From NCBI RefSeq assembly GCF_946222045.1, contig NZ_CAMILN010000013.1, positions 1-39,784 on the forward strand: a stretch of 39,784 nucleotides of DNA, written 5' to 3'. The stretch comes from an uncultured Peptoniphilus sp. (lineage in GTDB: Bacteria > Bacillota > Clostridia > Tissierellales > Peptoniphilaceae). Each line of letters begins with the position of its first letter. Within the stretch, counting starts at the first letter, position 1. Below the pieces are notes generated by a model. It did not search any database. It saw nothing but the letters and a program-made list of their open reading frames with translations, and was not told the DNA's origin. The position numbers were made by a program, and so were the translations under genes. Below are positions 1 through 7,182 of the stretch, piece by piece.

Positions 1-2
1 GT

Positions 3-107
3 CCTCTTGAAGGCACACATACTAAGATAAAAACTTTAAAGAGAAATTGTTTTGGTATGAAAAATTTTAATTTATATAGAAAAAGAATTATGTTTGCATG
101 TAAGTAG
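3..107 (+). CDS. ISL3-family transposase, C-terminal fragment (cut by window edge)
   Basis: Only the last 34 codons are present, ending at a TAG at 105-107. The fragment carries a PLEGTHTKIKTLKRNCFG segment followed by KNFNLYRKRI. It matches the typical C-terminal end of ISL3 transposases, where the pattern is (I/L)EG-N-K-IK-LKR-A-FG-NF-FR-R. This lies just after the last acidic residue of the DDE catalytic domain. Whether the full gene is intact cannot be judged from this window. The family call rests on this short motif plus the ISL3-like terminal sequence at 261-280. Confidence 0.72.
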   Translation, partial: PLEGTHTKIKTLKRNCFGMKNFNLYRKRIMFACK

Positions 108-237
108 TGATAGGAAAACGGAAAAATTCACAAAACCCCTAGGAGTTTTGTTGCTATGCTTATTTTTAATGGTTTTTTTGCTATTTTAGATTTGATAGTT
201 TAATTAGCGTCTAAGTGTTGATTTTTAAATGAAAAGA

Positions 238-259
238 GAGACTCGAGTTAACGAGTCTC
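238..259. repeat. Stem-loop inside the IS right end
   Basis: GAGACTCG (238-245) pairs with CGAGTCTC (252-259) around a 6-base loop. Read on the minus strand it is followed by TCTTTTCATTT, so it could act as a weak terminator against transcription entering the element from the feo operon. Confidence 0.5.
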
Positions 260-280
260 CCCAATATTTGACATAGAGCC

Positions 281-309
281 AAAAAGAATACTCCCTAAGA
301 AGTATTCTT
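281..309 (-). terminator. Rho-independent terminator of the feo operon
   Basis: A 9-bp perfect stem (301-309 with 284-292) with an 8-base loop lies just after the stop of the Cys-rich feo gene. Its T-tail is cut short to TTT by the start of the IS at 280. The IS therefore appears to have landed in the terminator tail. Confidence 0.75.
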
Positions 310-315
310 CAAAAA

Positions 316-462
316 TTATTTTTTTAATTCATGACTAGGACATGCAGAGTGACATGAATCACATCCACAGCCACATCCATCTTTTTTACTAAAAACTCTT
401 CTTCCTGCAAGTACAAGTGCAAGAATAATTACTAGACCAATAACAATGTTAATTGGATTCAT
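316..462 (-). CDS. FeoB-associated Cys-rich membrane protein (48 aa)
   Basis: This 48-residue peptide has one N-terminal membrane helix (about residues 4-19), an RR-K stop-transfer patch, and then a Cys cluster DGCGCGCDSCHSAC with five cysteines (C30, C32, C34, C37, C41). This layout matches the small FeoB-associated Cys-rich proteins found at the end of feo operons in Firmicutes. They probably sit at the inner membrane face and bind or hand on Fe(II). The ATG at 460-462 overlaps the end of feoB by 14 bases and has a good ribosome site (GAGGTGG) inside feoB, so the two are translationally coupled. The role in iron transfer is inferred from family and context, not proven. Confidence 0.85.
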   Translation of the reverse strand: MNPINIVIGLVIILALVLAGRRVFSKKDGCGCGCDSCHSACPSHELKK

Positions 463-2611
463 ACTTTACCACCTCGTCATTTTCCTTGTTTGAAAAATTT
501 TTATTTTCAAGCTTTGACCTATCCTTCCTAAAGAGTAAATATCCGTAGATAAATAATACTACTATTGCAAGACCTGTCATTAGGTTAAAGGATCCGCCTT
601 CGATTACTCTTCCAAATTGGTAAATCATAAAGGCAACTGTGTAAGAGAAAAGTAATTGGTAACCAATTGCTAGTCCAAACCACTTATTTGAACCCATTTC
701 TTCTTTTATTGCTCCCGTTGCTGCAAAGCAAGGAATTGTAAGTTGATTAAAGAAGACAAAGGCAAAGGCTGATGCCACAGAGAATTTAGAAGCTACAAGA
801 GCAACCATGCTGGAATCCTCTGCTCCAACTTCTCCTATACCTGCAAGAACTCCATAAGTTCCTACTACAACTTCTTTGGCAACTAGGCCAAGGATTGTAG
901 CAACACTTGCCATCCAATCTCCAAATCCAAGTGGAGCAAAGATTGGTGCAATAATTTTACCAAACCCTGCTAAAATTGAATCTTCTGGATCTGCATTGAA
1001 ATCCACGAAGTGTCCTGATACAGAAATACTCTTTAAGAACCAAATTACTACTGTTGCAAGAAGGATTACTGTACCTGCCTTAACAATAAAGGCCTTACAT
1101 CTAAACCAAGTTGCTTTGAAAATATTTCTTGCACTTGGCATATGATATTCAGGAAGTTCCATTACAAAAGGTGCAGGATCTCCTGAGAAGTACTTAGTCT
1201 TCTTTAAGATTATACCTGAAACAACTACTGCCATTATCCCTCCGAAGTACCAAATAGGTGCGTACCACCAGCTGCCACCTAAAAAGGCAGCAAACATGGC
1301 AATAACATCAAGCTTTGCACCACATGGCATGAAGGAGGCAGTCATTATTGTCATCCTTCTGTCGTTGTCTGACTCAATTGTCCTTGTTCCCATAATGGCA
1401 GGAACTGAACAACCAGTACCCATAAGAATTGGAATGAAAGACTTACCTGATAGACCAAACTTTCTAAATACCCTGTCTAGTATAAAGGCAATTCTTGACA
1501 TATAACCAATATCTTCAAGGATTGCAATAAATAGGAATAAAACTGCAATTACTGGTAAGAAACCAAGTACAGCCCCAACACCAGCAATAATACCATCAAC
1601 TAATAGTGATGATAGGAATTCTGATGTGCCAGCATTTTCTAAAAATCCTCTAAAGTTTTCGCCAATAATTTCTGTGAAGAAAACGTCATTTACCCAGTCA
1701 GTCACTGGACCTCCAACGAAGTTAATGGCAATTATATAAACAAGAGTTATAACTCCAACAAAAATTGGGATTGAAAGAAATCTATTTGTGACAATCCTGT
1801 CGATTTTATCGGAAGTCGTCATTCCCTTTCTTCCCTTTTTCACGGTGTCCTTTGTAACATTCGAAACAAAGTTGTACCTTCCATCTGTGATGATTCCCTC
1901 TCCATCGTCGTCATACTTTTCTTCAGCTTCTTCAATAATTTCTTCAAGCCTTCTAGTTTCTTTGCCATAAAGAGGATATTCTTCGTTTATTTTTTCATCT
2001 TGTTCAAAGAATTTTACTGCAAGCCATCTCCTAGCAGGATTGTCCTTAATAACAGAAAATTCTTCGATTTCCTTAATATATTTTTCTACATCTTCTTCAA
2101 ACTCTTGATAAGTCATCTTCTTTTGACCTGCAACAGACTTGGCAGTTTCAATTAACTTATCAATGTTTTCATTTTTAAGAGCAGAAATCTCAACAATCTT
2201 ACAACCAAGATCTTTTTCTAACTTCTTAATGTCAATGAAGTCGTTGTTCTTTCTCACAACATCCATCATGTTTAGGGCAATCACAACAGGGATTCCCAGT
2301 TCAAGCAGTTGAGTTGCTAAAAATAAGTTTCTTTCGATATTTGTTGCGTCAACAACATCTATAATTACGTCAGGTCTTTCATTTACAAGATAGTCCCTTG
2401 ATACAACTTCTTCCAAAGTGTAGGGAGAAAGGGAATAAATTCCCGGCAAATCTGTAAAGTGAACTTCCTTGTCTTTTTTATACTTACCAGTTTTTTGTTC
2501 AACAGTTACCCCTGGCCAGTTACCAACATATTGGTTGGATCCAGTCAAACTGTTGAAAAGCGTGGACTTACCACTATTGGGATTACCGGCAAGTGCAATA
2601 GTTATTGCCAT
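449..2611 (-). CDS. feoB: Ferrous iron transport protein B
   Basis: A 720-residue Fe(II) transporter of the inner membrane. The N-terminal G domain shows G1 GNPNSGKS (9-16), G2 around T36, G3 DLPG (54-57) and G4 NMMD. A helical linker domain follows, then a long membrane core from about residue 280 with the two Gate-type segments, the first carrying the conserved GTGCSVPAIMGTR stretch. Length and domain order are normal for FeoB. It follows feoA1 by one base and overlaps the Cys-rich peptide gene downstream. The operon probably responds to iron through the site at 3143-3151. No frame damage is seen. Confidence 0.96.
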   Translation of the reverse strand: MAITIALAGNPNSGKSTLFNSLTGSNQYVGNWPGVTVEQKTGKYKKDKEVHFTDLPGIYSLSPYTLEEVVSRDYLVNERPDVIIDVVDATNIERNLFLATQLLELGIPVVIALNMMDVVRKNNDFIDIKKLEKDLGCKIVEISALKNENIDKLIETAKSVAGQKKMTYQEFEEDVEKYIKEIEEFSVIKDNPARRWLAVKFFEQDEKINEEYPLYGKETRRLEEIIEEAEEKYDDDGEGIITDGRYNFVSNVTKDTVKKGRKGMTTSDKIDRIVTNRFLSIPIFVGVITLVYIIAINFVGGPVTDWVNDVFFTEIIGENFRGFLENAGTSEFLSSLLVDGIIAGVGAVLGFLPVIAVLFLFIAILEDIGYMSRIAFILDRVFRKFGLSGKSFIPILMGTGCSVPAIMGTRTIESDNDRRMTIMTASFMPCGAKLDVIAMFAAFLGGSWWYAPIWYFGGIMAVVVSGIILKKTKYFSGDPAPFVMELPEYHMPSARNIFKATWFRCKAFIVKAGTVILLATVVIWFLKSISVSGHFVDFNADPEDSILAGFGKIIAPIFAPLGFGDWMASVATILGLVAKEVVVGTYGVLAGIGEVGAEDSSMVALVASKFSVASAFAFVFFNQLTIPCFAATGAIKEEMGSNKWFGLAIGYQLLFSYTVAFMIYQFGRVIEGGSFNLMTGLAIVVLFIYGYLLFRKDRSKLENKNFSNKENDEVVKYESN

Positions 2612-2612
2612 C

Positions 2613-2858
2613 TTAATCCTCCTTTTCTATTTCCTCAACGGAAATCAACTCAGCATCAGCTCGTCTTAGGCTGAGCTCGTAATTTCTTATATTAATTTGA
2701 ATAGGGTCACCTAGGGGTGCAACTTTTCTTATGTAAACCTCAGCATTTTTTGTTATACCCATGTCCATAATCCTTCTTTTTAGAGGACCTGTACCATTAA
2801 TTTTTTTCACTCTATAGTATTTTCCTACTACTGCATCTTTTAAAGTTTGCAAGCTCAC
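2613..2858 (-). CDS. feoA: FeoA-domain protein (second copy, next to feoB)
   Basis: An 81-residue cytosolic SH3-like protein of the FeoA family. The segment GTGPLKRRIMDMGITKNAEVYIRKVAPLGDP is typical: a turn, the 'MGI' strand, and the PLGDP loop. FeoA proteins are thought to bind FeoB and modulate its GTPase or assembly. The start is GTG at 2856-2858. The ATG one base upstream reads straight into a stop, and GAGGAG lies at a good distance from the GTG. The GTGA overlap with the preceding feoA copy shows translational coupling. This copy keeps the canonical PLGDP loop better than its partner, so it is the more orthodox FeoA of the two. Confidence 0.9.
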   Translation of the reverse strand: MSLQTLKDAVVGKYYRVKKINGTGPLKRRIMDMGITKNAEVYIRKVAPLGDPIQINIRNYELSLRRADAELISVEEIEKED

Positions 2859-3085
2859 ATCTCCTCTACCATAATTTTTTTAGCTATATCCTTGCCAATT
2901 GCAACTCTTGCATCCTTAATGGAAACAATTAAGTTGCCGTCATTTTCATTTACAACTTTTATAACTGCGCCCTTAACAAAACCTAGATTTGCCAGATGAG
3001 ACTCTGTTACATCACTGTTCCTAAGAGTCTTAACCCTTAAAATCTTAAAATTTACATTTAAGGGAGCCATTAATAAGCTAAGCAT
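2855..3085 (-). CDS. feoA: FeoA-domain protein (first copy)
   Basis: A 76-residue FeoA-family protein and the first gene of the feo operon. It has the SH3-like pattern (ILRVKTLRNSDVTESHLANLGFVKGAVIKVV) but lacks the PLGDP loop of the second copy, having NENDGNLI there instead. The two therefore probably do different jobs, for example one at FeoB and one regulatory or structural. Two FeoA domains before FeoB is a known arrangement in clostridia. The start chosen is the ATG at 3083-3085, with GAGTGA upstream. The later in-frame ATG (codon 6) has no ribosome site. Confidence 0.85.
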   Translation of the reverse strand: MLSLLMAPLNVNFKILRVKTLRNSDVTESHLANLGFVKGAVIKVVNENDGNLIVSIKDARVAIGKDIAKKIMVEEM

Positions 3086-3142
3086 TTAATCACTCGTTTC
3101 TAACTTATAAAAATATATCAAAGTAAAATCAATATTTGAATT

Positions 3143-3191
3143 TGATTATCATTTGCTTAATTATTATAACATAGGTAATTGAAAATTTAAA
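3143..3191 (-). promoter_or_regulatory. feo operon promoter with Fur-like half site
   Basis: On the minus strand an extended -10, TGTTATAAT (hexamer at 3163-3168), lies 17 bases after TTTAAA (3186-3191). Just downstream, at 3143-3151, is TGATAATCA, which matches a Fur-box half (TGATAAT). The site would overlap the first transcribed bases, a repressing position. The promoter is read directly. The regulator (Fur, MntR or DtxR type) is inferred. Confidence 0.5.
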
Positions 3192-3380
3192 TCAATTCCC
3201 CAATTTTTTTAAAAAATTGAATATTTTTAAGATTGAGAATATTTTTGATTTCTCTTTCTTATGTTGCCTTGTATATTATAATTTTCTTTTTTTATTGGCC
3301 AATATAATAGAAGAATTTTAATAAGAAAGGCTCGTTTATTTTTTGTTAGATAGTAAATTTTAGTAATTTCTTTAATTTTT

Positions 3381-3488
3381 ATTGCCTGATAAATTTTTAT
3401 AATCTATTTGAATTCTATTACTTAATAATTTCTTATAGCTTATTTGAACTCTATGGCCTAATGAATTTTTAATTCTAATAGCCTTACT
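3381..3488. repeat. Decayed 36-bp tandem repeat
   Basis: 3381-3416 and 3417-3452 align over 36 bases without gaps and agree at 27 positions, sharing CTTATTTGAA/CTATTTGAA and the final CT. 3453-3488 matches the first half of unit 1 (16 of the first 19 bases) and then diverges. Related fragments (GCCTTAAT..., TTTTTTATAACTT) recur to about 3600. No function is recognised. Confidence 0.5.
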
Positions 3489-3696
3489 AATACTTGCAGG
3501 GCCATAAACTTTTACAAGTTTATAAAAATTTGTGACCTTGTATTTTTTATTAACTCTATAAGCCTTAATAGGTCTATAATTTTTTATAACTTACCTATTA
3601 TTTAAAGCTCAAACTTTTTTACTGTGTCACTTGTCTTTTCTAAGTCCATAATTGTTTACGACTTCATAATTTTTATATCAAAGAAAATATTCCAAT

Positions 3697-3721
3697 AAAA
3701 AAAGACAGACTCTCGACTGTC
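3697..3721 (-). terminator. Rho-independent terminator after the zinc-ribbon/SH3b gene
   Basis: GACAG (3717-3721 on minus) pairs with CTGTC (3704-3708 on minus) around a short loop, followed by a run of seven T. Confidence 0.75.
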
Positions 3722-3730
3722 AAATTTTTA

Positions 3731-4744
3731 TTATTTTGCTTCTCCATTTAAGGTTCTGTAACTTATCCATCCATTACCTACATTACACCAAGTTCTTCCA
3801 TCAGCTCTTTTTGTGTCGTAAACGTAAACTGGGTCTCCCTTATGAAGAACATAAGAGATAGTGTAGGCAAATCCTGGCCCACTTCTCACATTGGCCTTGC
3901 CTGAGGTTACGAATTGATAAGTGCCAATAAGACTTGATACTTCACGGTTTTGAAGTTTCTTTATTTGAGCTTCTAACTCATCAGCTCTTGCCTTTTGCTT
4001 TGTGGCTTCACTTTCTTCTTGAGCCTTCTTTTCGTTGTTTGTCTTTTCAAGATTTATATCTTCAAGCATTTTTTTAAAGTCTGCGTTTTCGGGATCAAGA
4101 GCTATATATTCGTTTAACCTATTGATGGCCCCGTCATAATTTTGGCTGGATTTTAACTGATTTATTTCTGCCTTCATTCCAGCGTAGTTCTTTTCAATAA
4201 GGGCGTCAACTTTTTCTCTTAAGTCATCGTCTTCTTCCACTTGAATATCCTTTAGGTTGGCAAGTGACGCTTCATAGTCTCTAGCCTCATATTTTTTATT
4301 AGCCTTATTTAGAAGTTCCTTATTTTCTAAGATTTTGTCAATATTGTTAATTTCGTCTAAGTACTCTTTCTTAGAAGACTTTTCATAAAGTTGGCTAAAT
4401 TTTTCTCTGGCTTCCTTATAATTTTTGGCCTCAAGATTAGCCCTTGCAGATGTCTCAAGTTTTGAGTATTTGTATTTGCTAAATCCAAAATTAAATATTA
4501 GGGAAAAAGCCAATAGTCCAACAACTACTAAGCCAAAAACTAATCCCTTTTGCTTAAGGCTCATGGAGTCATCTTTGAAGGAATTGTTATTGATTATGTT
4601 ATCATGGTCTTCTTCATAATAATCATGCTTATCTTTTATTATTTCTGTTTTAGAAAAATCTCTATCTTCTCTCAAATCGCGACCACATTCCATACAAAAT
4701 AAAGCATCTTCCTTATTTTCTTTTCCACAATTTTTGCACTTCAC
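3731..4744 (-). CDS. Zinc-ribbon, single-pass membrane protein with TPR-like region and C-terminal SH3b domain
   Basis: This 337-residue protein has an N-terminal zinc ribbon (C3, C6, C17, C20: CKNC...CMEC), an acidic linker, one membrane helix at about 67-87, and a helical TPR-like/coiled-coil stretch (about 95-270). It ends in a bacterial SH3 domain (about 277-335, with KANVRSGPG...YVLHKGDPVYV...GWISY). The layout puts the zinc ribbon in the cytosol and the SH3b domain outside, where such domains bind cell-wall peptides. The start is GTG (4742-4744) with AGGAGG six bases away. It is the last gene of the cysS operon, 10 bases after yacP. The exact role is unknown; cell-wall sensing is only a guess. 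Confidence 0.75.
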   Translation of the reverse strand: MKCKNCGKENKEDALFCMECGRDLREDRDFSKTEIIKDKHDYYEEDHDNIINNNSFKDDSMSLKQKGLVFGLVVVGLLAFSLIFNFGFSKYKYSKLETSARANLEAKNYKEAREKFSQLYEKSSKKEYLDEINNIDKILENKELLNKANKKYEARDYEASLANLKDIQVEEDDDLREKVDALIEKNYAGMKAEINQLKSSQNYDGAINRLNEYIALDPENADFKKMLEDINLEKTNNEKKAQEESEATKQKARADELEAQIKKLQNREVSSLIGTYQFVTSGKANVRSGPGFAYTISYVLHKGDPVYVYDTKRADGRTWCNVGNGWISYRTLNGEAK

Positions 4745-4754
4745 CTTAAACCTC

Positions 4755-5300
4755 CTAACTATTCTTTTTCGTCATATCATGTTTTAATTTCCTAAGCTTA
4801 TGAATTATATCTTCATCAAGGGCTGTAACCCTTTCTTCCTTTAGTTTCTTGGCCACATAGTTAACCTTGTTCTTGGAATTATTCACTTCAGCTTCAAGCT
4901 CCCTTGCTGAAATCCTAGTTCCACCACGAGATAAAATTATCTGCTGCTCTACATTGTCGCTTGTAGCTACCCGAACATTGGTGAGCTTACCTATTTCATC
5001 AAGTTGCCTCTCAATATAGTGGTCTGCCGTTTCAAATTCCTTGGTAAAGATCACATCTATCCCATCTCTCTTGTAGGTCTTTCCACCAGATTTTTTCACC
5101 AAGTAGGCATCAAAGACTAGGATGATATGCTCCTTTGTTGAGTGAGAAAATTCAATCATAGTGTCTATTAATTCATTTCTCGCATCTTCAAGAGATACAT
5201 TTTTTAATTCAATTAAGGATTGCCAAGAATTTATTATATTGTATCCATCGACAAAGAGATAATTTACATCCCTTCTGTACCTACTCTTTCGCCTTCTCAT
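4755..5300 (-). CDS. yacP: NYN-domain ribonuclease, YacP/Rae1 family
   Basis: A 181-residue NYN (PIN-like) nuclease. The first strand carries FVDGYNIINSW (D18 is the predicted metal-binding Asp), followed by VFDAY and later VATSDNVEQQIILSRGGTRIS, all typical of YacP. The Bacillus homologue, Rae1, is a ribosome-associated endonuclease that cuts mRNA in the A site. The gene sits directly after rlmB (12-base gap), as in many Firmicutes where cysS-mrnC-rlmB-yacP form one cluster. This supports a role in translation-linked RNA metabolism. Length is normal. Confidence 0.88.
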   Translation of the reverse strand: MRRRKSRYRRDVNYLFVDGYNIINSWQSLIELKNVSLEDARNELIDTMIEFSHSTKEHIILVFDAYLVKKSGGKTYKRDGIDVIFTKEFETADHYIERQLDEIGKLTNVRVATSDNVEQQIILSRGGTRISARELEAEVNNSKNKVNYVAKKLKEERVTALDEDIIHKLRKLKHDMTKKNS

Positions 5301-5312
5301 TTTTATGCTCTG

Positions 5313-6020
5313 TTATCTTCTAATCTCATACATGACAATGGCTGCTGCTACTGATGCGTTAAGTGAGTCGAAGTCAGAAAAATTTGGAATAGTTATAATC
5401 TTGTCGGAATTCTTCAAAATATTTTTTGAAACTCCCTTACCTTCATTGCCTATAACTATGGCTGCCTTGCCAGAGAAGTCGCATTCCCTTATGTCTTCTC
5501 CCTCAAGGTCTGTTGCATATATCCAAAATCCCGCTTCCTTTAACTTATCAATGGATTGAGAAATATTTGAAACCTTGCAGACATCAATATCATAAATTGC
5601 TCCAGCAGAAGATTTTACTACAGTATCATTTACTGTTGCAGCCCTCCTGTTGGGGAAGATTATAGCATCAACCCCAAAGAAGTTGGAACTTCTTGCAATG
5701 GCTCCAAAGTTGTGGGGATCTTCTATCTTATCTAAGATGAAAATTCTCGCATCTTCCTTGCCTTCCAATTTTCTTATTAGGTCTTCAAGTTCAATATATT
5801 CAAAGTCACTTACAAGGGCCACTACTGCCTGGTGGTTTTTTGTGCCAGCAAGTTCTTCTAGTTTTTCATTGTCACTTGTAACTGCAGGGATCCTTGCATT
5901 TCTAGCCATGCCAAGGATTTTCTTTATGGACCCACTGGCATTTTTCCCTACATAAATTTTTTCTACTTCTTTATTTTTAATGGCCTCCATAACGGGGCCT
6001 CTTCCGTATATATATTTCAT
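5313..6020 (-). CDS. rlmB: 23S rRNA (guanosine-2'-O)-methyltransferase RlmB (TrmH/SpoU family)
   Basis: A 235-residue SPOUT methyltransferase. The N-terminal L30e-like substrate domain (about 1-75) starts with MKYIYGRGPVMEAI. The C-terminal knot domain has motif 1 DPHNFGAIARSSNFFG, motif 2 VIGNEGKGVS and motif 3 SLNASVAAAIVMYE. The family methylates G2251 of the 23S rRNA peptidyl-transferase loop using S-adenosylmethionine. Motif 3 is preceded by IPNFSDFD rather than the common IPM-G form, a mild variation. It overlaps thyX by 4 bases and is followed by yacP, the usual Firmicute order. Confidence 0.92.
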   Translation of the reverse strand: MKYIYGRGPVMEAIKNKEVEKIYVGKNASGSIKKILGMARNARIPAVTSDNEKLEELAGTKNHQAVVALVSDFEYIELEDLIRKLEGKEDARIFILDKIEDPHNFGAIARSSNFFGVDAIIFPNRRAATVNDTVVKSSAGAIYDIDVCKVSNISQSIDKLKEAGFWIYATDLEGEDIRECDFSGKAAIVIGNEGKGVSKNILKNSDKIITIPNFSDFDSLNASVAAAIVMYEIRR

Positions 6021-6778
6021 TTTAAATTCTTAAACTTCTCTCTAATTTCCTTTGCCTTGCCACAAGTCATCTTTCCTTCAGGACATGGTCCACTTACACA
6101 AGCCGGTCCTTGGTCCCTAAATAATAGTGGGGCAACTTCCTTTACTTCTCTTAGCATTTCCGTTGCAAGTTCTCTTATTTCCCATTGGGCCCTTTCACAA
6201 CATCTCACAGTGAAGAAGTGCCTTAGGGTTCTTACATTCATTGTGACAACAATTTTTGTCTCACAAGCATTAGGGAAGACATACCTTGCATCTTCTATGG
6301 ACATTTTTTCCACAGACTTCCTTGCCTTGGCTTCATCCATTCCTTCCTCTATTAAAGGTCTTGCATTTTCTTCTACTAATATGTCAACTAACTTGTCGTA
6401 GTCCTCTTGGTCCCTCTTCATAGCTTCTATAAAAACTTTCTTTGCTTCCTCATTTTTTTCTATTTGAGGTGGAATAATATATTCAAAGGAATCAAGCTTT
6501 ACATACCTTTGAGATTGTTGTGAATAAGAGGCAAGTCTGTGTCTTACAAGTTGATGTGTGAGAGTCCTTGAAACTCCTTCTATGGCAAAGGTAAAGCTAA
6601 CGTGTTCTAGTGGTGATAAGTGAGAAAAAGACATAAGTCTATCTAAAAACTTTTCTGTAGATTCCTCTGTCAAATTTTCCGTGATTTCTTCAACACCAAC
6701 TCTTGAATAGCAAAGTTTTGCAGCTGCAGCAATGGTCTTGTCTGGATCCATTGTGTGCGAAATAATTTTTACCTTCAT
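6017..6778 (-). CDS. thyX: Flavin-dependent thymidylate synthase
   Basis: A 253-residue ThyX, which makes dTMP from dUMP using FAD, NAD(P)H and methylene-tetrahydrofolate. The ThyX signature RHRxxS is at residues 79-84 (RHRLAS), and the surrounding HQLVRHRLASYSQQSQRY stretch is the FAD/dUMP site. The protein also ends with a Cys-rich tail (CVSGPCPEGKMTCGK) found in many clostridial ThyX proteins. It overlaps mrnC by 4 bases upstream and rlmB by 4 bases downstream, so it is embedded in the RNA-metabolism operon. Because ThyX releases tetrahydrofolate rather than dihydrofolate, it fits a folate-dependent amino acid fermenter. Confidence 0.95.
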   Translation of the reverse strand: MKVKIISHTMDPDKTIAAAAKLCYSRVGVEEITENLTEESTEKFLDRLMSFSHLSPLEHVSFTFAIEGVSRTLTHQLVRHRLASYSQQSQRYVKLDSFEYIIPPQIEKNEEAKKVFIEAMKRDQEDYDKLVDILVEENARPLIEEGMDEAKARKSVEKMSIEDARYVFPNACETKIVVTMNVRTLRHFFTVRCCERAQWEIRELATEMLREVKEVAPLLFRDQGPACVSGPCPEGKMTCGKAKEIREKFKNLK

Positions 6779-7182
6779 CCTATCATCTCCTTAAATAAAT
6801 CCCTAATCCTATCGTATCTCTTTAAGAGGTAGAGGTAGCCAAAAAGGGCCTCAACTCCAGTTGCAATCCTGTAGTCAATTGGATCTGCGTTCTTTGGCAC
6901 TGTGTGAGACTTGGCGTTTCTTCCCCTCTTAAAAATCCTGTATTCATCCTCTGTCAAGAGGTCTTCTATCTTTTCAAAAAGCTCTCTTTGGCCCTTGGCC
7001 CTGACATATTTTATACTTTCCCTGTGAAGCTTGTTGGGGTTCTTTCTCAAATCTAGGATTTCACTCCTGACTAAGATTTCAAAACAAGCATCACCTATGT
7101 AAGCTAGGGCAAGGGGACTTAGTTCCCTTACCTCAGCTTCACTGTAATTTTTAACTTCTAAAAAATTTAAATTCTCTTCCAA
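6775..7182 (-). CDS. mrnC: Mini-ribonuclease III
   Basis: A 135-residue single RNase III catalytic domain without a dsRNA-binding domain, as expected for Mini-III, which matures 23S rRNA ends in Firmicutes. The signature strand ALAYIGDACFEILVRSEIL (catalytic Asp in GDA) and the second motif PIDYRIATGVEALFGYLYL are both present. The start is TTG (7180-7182), lying inside the last codons of cysS (16-base overlap), with a GTGGA ribosome site. Neighbours are cysS upstream and thyX downstream, the usual cysS-mrnC arrangement. Confidence 0.93.
   Translation of the reverse strand: MEENLNFLEVKNYSEAEVRELSPLALAYIGDACFEILVRSEILDLRKNPNKLHRESIKYVRAKGQRELFEKIEDLLTEDEYRIFKRGRNAKSHTVPKNADPIDYRIATGVEALFGYLYLLKRYDRIRDLFKEMIG

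Larger units (their letters stand above)
1..280 (+). mobile_element. Right end of an ISL3-family insertion sequence
   Basis: The first 280 bases hold the tail of an ISL3-like transposase reading frame (3-107) and end in a sequence (261-280) whose reverse complement starts GGCTCTATGTCAAATATT. That resembles the terminal inverted repeats of ISL3-family elements. I therefore place the element boundary at about 280. The left end is outside the window, so the matching inverted repeat and any 8-bp target duplication (candidate 281-288) cannot be checked here. The element ends directly at the T-tract of the feo operon terminator. A stem-loop at 238-259 lies just inside the boundary. Confidence 0.7.
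3086..3730. other. AT-rich gap between two minus-strand operons
   Basis: I see no gene here. It holds the feo promoter (3143-3191), a decayed tandem repeat (3381-3488), and the terminator of the upstream gene (3697-3721). The rest is very AT-rich sequence with many short stops in all frames. Confidence 0.7.

Noticed and set aside
3381..3600. CRISPR array
   Set aside because: The 36-base units are directly adjacent without spacers and diverge by about 25 percent, and no cas gene is nearby.
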